Shown one piece after another: positions 62,100-64,000 of a DNA stretch of 64,000 nucleotides. Source of the DNA: Arthrobacter sp. (GTDB taxonomy: Bacteria; Actinomycetota; Actinomycetes; Actinomycetales; Micrococcaceae); assembly GCF_031179985.1 (NCBI RefSeq), contig NZ_JAPSHJ010000009.1, positions 62,001 through 126,000 of the forward strand. Reading direction: 5' to 3'. The position numbers and the translations under genes were made by a program. The notes under the pieces were generated by a model, which worked only from the letters and a program-made list of their open reading frames with translations, was not told the DNA's origin and ran no database searches. Numbering within the stretch: position 1 is the first letter of the stretch; each line of letters opens with the position of its first letter.

Positions 62100-63518
62100 A
62101 TGACTACTCCCACATCTTTTTCCCAGCCTCCACAGCATCAGGATCACCTGAGCCAGGAGCTGAAGAACGACACCCCGGCGCGCGGAAGGTTCGCGCGGTT
62201 GCCTCTCCTGGCAGGCAAAAGCTTCATTCCCCTCGGACTCTTTGCCAGGCTCCCACTGGCCATGCTGACTGTCGGGGCCTTGACCTTGGTCACCTCGGTC
62301 AGCGACTCGTACGCCATCGGCGGCACTGCAGCGGGGGCGGTCGGCATTGGTTCGGCCCTTGGTGCCCCCGTGCTCGGAGGGCTCGCCGACAGGCACGGCC
62401 AACGAATTGTCCTGCTGGCTGCATCCCTGATTAACTGCGCTGCCGTTCTGGCCTTGATTCTGGCTGCCTATCTGGCGCCTGGCAGCGGTGCTTTGGATCA
62501 GGGCATGCCGGTTCTGGTCGCGGCTTTTCTGGCAGGAGCGAGCTGCCCGCAGGTTGGGCCCTTGGCGAGAGTCCGCTGGATGGCGCTGACAGCACGCGGC
62601 AGTACCGTCAACAACGCCAAGGACCTCGACACCGCCCTCTCCTACGAGAGCACGGCCGATGAACTGACGTTCGTCCTGGGACCGGCGCTGGTTGGTGTTC
62701 TGGCGAGCCTGGTTGTGCCCTGGCTTCCCCTCGCCCTGGCTGCTGCCCTGACCATCACGCTGGTTCCGGCCTTTGCCGTACACCCCACGCATCTTGCGGT
62801 ACCGAGGAGGATAAAGCCGGTCCTGAAAAAGGCGGCTGCGGACGAGCCCGCCGGGGACGAGCCCGCTGCCGACAAACCGGGGAATGACGAGCCCCGGCGT
62901 GATCAGAAGCCCGGCAAGAAGAGCGCCACCCGGTTCAGGGTTGCTGCGTCTGTGGCTCTGCCCGTGGCGGCCATGGTTTGTATGGGAACGTTCTTCGGAT
63001 CCACCCAAACGGCCTTGAGCTCGTTTGCGGCAGGCTTTGCCACATCGGAGATTGCCGGACTGCTTTATGCAGTGATGGGGCTGAGCTCAGCCGCAGCGGC
63101 CTTGTCCGTGGCCTACTGGTCGCGGCGCATCAGCCTGGTCATGCGCTGGTTGGTCAGCGCCGGGCTGATGACAGGCTTTGCTTTGCTGCTCTTGGTGCCT
63201 TCCACAGCCCTGCCCATGATCCTGGTGCTGCTGATCCTGGGATTGCCGGTTGGCCCGCTCATGGTCTCGGTCTTCAGCATCGGCGGCCTGGTGGCTCCCG
63301 CGGGCAAGTTGGGGACTGTCATGACAGCACTTGCCAGCGGAATCGTCGCCGGTACTGCCCTGGGATCATCCATCGCCGGGCATCTGGCACAGGATCACGG
63401 CTATTCCACCGCATTCCTGGTCCCGGTTTGCGCTGCGGCCGTGCTGTTCCTTCTGGGGACGGCAGCCGCCGTCGTACTCCGTGCCGTGCAGAAAAGGCGG
63501 GCGGGAACCGCAGCCTAA
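62100..63518 (+). CDS. MFS transporter
   Basis: 472 residues with about twelve membrane segments. The MFS loop motif GALGAPVLGGLADRHGQRIVLLAASLI (G-x-L-a-D-r-x-G-r-r type) follows the second helix. A charged central loop (about residues 235-275, EPAGDEPAADKPGNDEPRRDQKPGKK) joins the halves. It is likely an exporter of the drug/unknown-metabolite type; the substrate is not predictable. The convergent IclR-type gene next to it may control it. Start ATG 62100 without a clear ribosome-binding site. Confidence 0.87.
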   Translation: MTTPTSFSQPPQHQDHLSQELKNDTPARGRFARLPLLAGKSFIPLGLFARLPLAMLTVGALTLVTSVSDSYAIGGTAAGAVGIGSALGAPVLGGLADRHGQRIVLLAASLINCAAVLALILAAYLAPGSGALDQGMPVLVAAFLAGASCPQVGPLARVRWMALTARGSTVNNAKDLDTALSYESTADELTFVLGPALVGVLASLVVPWLPLALAAALTITLVPAFAVHPTHLAVPRRIKPVLKKAAADEPAGDEPAADKPGNDEPRRDQKPGKKSATRFRVAASVALPVAAMVCMGTFFGSTQTALSSFAAGFATSEIAGLLYAVMGLSSAAAALSVAYWSRRISLVMRWLVSAGLMTGFALLLLVPSTALPMILVLLILGLPVGPLMVSVFSIGGLVAPAGKLGTVMTALASGIVAGTALGSSIAGHLAQDHGYSTAFLVPVCAAAVLFLLGTAAAVVLRAVQKRRAGTAA

Positions 63519-63532
63519 AGGCGCAGGCGCGA

Positions 63533-64000
63533 CTAGGCCAGCTGGGCTTCAATGCGTTCGGCGCTGGCCTTAAGGGCCGCGGCCACCTCCGCCGGGTCTT
63601 GGGAGGAGCGGATGTAAACAACAGCAATGGCGGCAGGACGGCGCCCAGGAACCCGAACGGGAACAGCAAGCGAGGACACGCCAGCGATGACCTCGTCGTG
63701 GCTTGCCGCATAACCGCGCTGCCTTGCGTCCGCGGCCTCTCGGCGGTACACCACCCCGGGGGCAAGGTCCTTCCAGTCCTGCTCGTTGAACGTTGACTGG
63801 ATGGCAATTCCGGGCGCACCGGCGTTGATCGGATGGCGTGAGCCGGGGTGCTGCGCCACGGCCGCGCCGGAGTGCCTCGGTTCAACGGTTACCAAGGTGA
63901 TGCAGTCCTGATGGTCCCACACCGCCACGAACGCAGTCATGGTCAGGGAATTGGCCAATTGCGTCAGCTCAGGCAAGGCCGCGGTCTGCAGATCGCGAGA
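63533..64000 (-). CDS. IclR family transcriptional regulator, C-terminal effector-binding part
   Basis: The reading frame is open to the right edge (reading SRDLQTAALPELTQLANSL from the edge), so the N-terminal winged helix lies outside. The visible 155 residues are the IclR effector domain: MTAFVAVWDHQDCITLVTVEPRHSGAAVAQHPGSRHPINAGAPGIAI, then GYAASHDEVIAGVSSLAVPV and the ending AEVAAALKASAERIEAQL. It would respond to a small molecule. Convergent with the MFS gene, which could be a target but no operator can be seen here. Confidence 0.85.
   Translation of the reverse strand, partial: SRDLQTAALPELTQLANSLTMTAFVAVWDHQDCITLVTVEPRHSGAAVAQHPGSRHPINAGAPGIAIQSTFNEQDWKDLAPGVVYRREAADARQRGYAASHDEVIAGVSSLAVPVRVPGRRPAAIAVVYIRSSQDPAEVAAALKASAERIEAQLA

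Noticed and set aside
63533..64000. Complete small IclR-like protein starting at 63976
   Set aside because: That start would be a TTG inside the effector domain, and the frame stays open to the window edge with IclR-like residues, so the gene is longer and cut off by the edge.

Overview
The window is a chromosomal stretch of a high-GC Gram-positive actinobacterium. The gene content and order (argS-lysA-hom-thrC-thrB-rho-prfA-prmC-tsaC, then a WecA-type transferase and the full F1Fo ATP synthase operon, then clpS-DUF2017-murI-MBL-rph-rdgB) together with NucS, DUF2550 and DUF3039 proteins point to the Micrococcaceae, most likely Arthrobacter, Pseudarthrobacter or Paenarthrobacter. This is inferred from gene families and order; no database was searched. 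I see no transposase, integrase, phage gene, plasmid gene or CRISPR array. The window reads as core chromosome with a few local oddities.

Layout. 1-4000: the N-terminal part of an M4 (protealysin-type) metallopeptidase, tRNA-Arg(CCG), and a compact three-gene module (FMN-binding lipoprotein, ApbE flavin transferase, NqrB/RnfD-like membrane protein fused to a ferredoxin-reductase-like domain) that looks like a transmembrane flavin electron-export system. 4000-10640: argS, lysA and the threonine branch hom-thrC-thrB. 10640-17050: rho, an elaborate nested hairpin, prfA, prmC, tsaC (with a long acidic tail) and a WecG/TagA glycosyltransferase. 17050-19370: a GT2 glycosyltransferase and a WecA-type phosphoglycosyltransferase, probably for a cell-wall glycopolymer. 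19370-27410: atpI-like, atpZ-like, atpB-E-F-H-A-G-D-C. 27410-31710: DUF2550, a membrane-anchored esterase and an MprF-like aminoacyl-lipid synthase.

31710-36300: cold-shock protein, a decayed nagA remnant, nucS (non-canonical mismatch repair), a small zinc-finger-like protein, an alpha/beta hydrolase and an AI-2E family exporter. 36480-43660: a large unknown membrane protein, a thioredoxin-fold/TPR protein, an OYE flavin oxidoreductase, an ABC-2-like exporter pair and nagB. 43760-49220: DUF3039, a superfamily 2 helicase, the NAD salvage pair pncB-pncA, clpS and DUF2017. 49300-54780: murI, an MBL hydrolase, rph, rdgB, DedA and an exonuclease-BRCT protein. 54800-64000: DUF4395, ADP-ribosylglycohydrolase, an aquaporin with an acidic tail, sbcD-sbcC, an MFS transporter, and the C-terminal part of an IclR-type regulator running off the right edge.

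A recurring signal: at least fourteen genes on both strands carry a TANNNT hexamer ending six or seven bases before the start codon, with no Shine-Dalgarno sequence. This is the signature of leaderless transcription and helped decide several starts. The observations I rate highest are the flavin electron-transfer module, the nested hairpin between rho and prfA, the broken nagA beside nucS, the esterase/aminoacyl-lipid synthase pair, and the leaderless promoter set.
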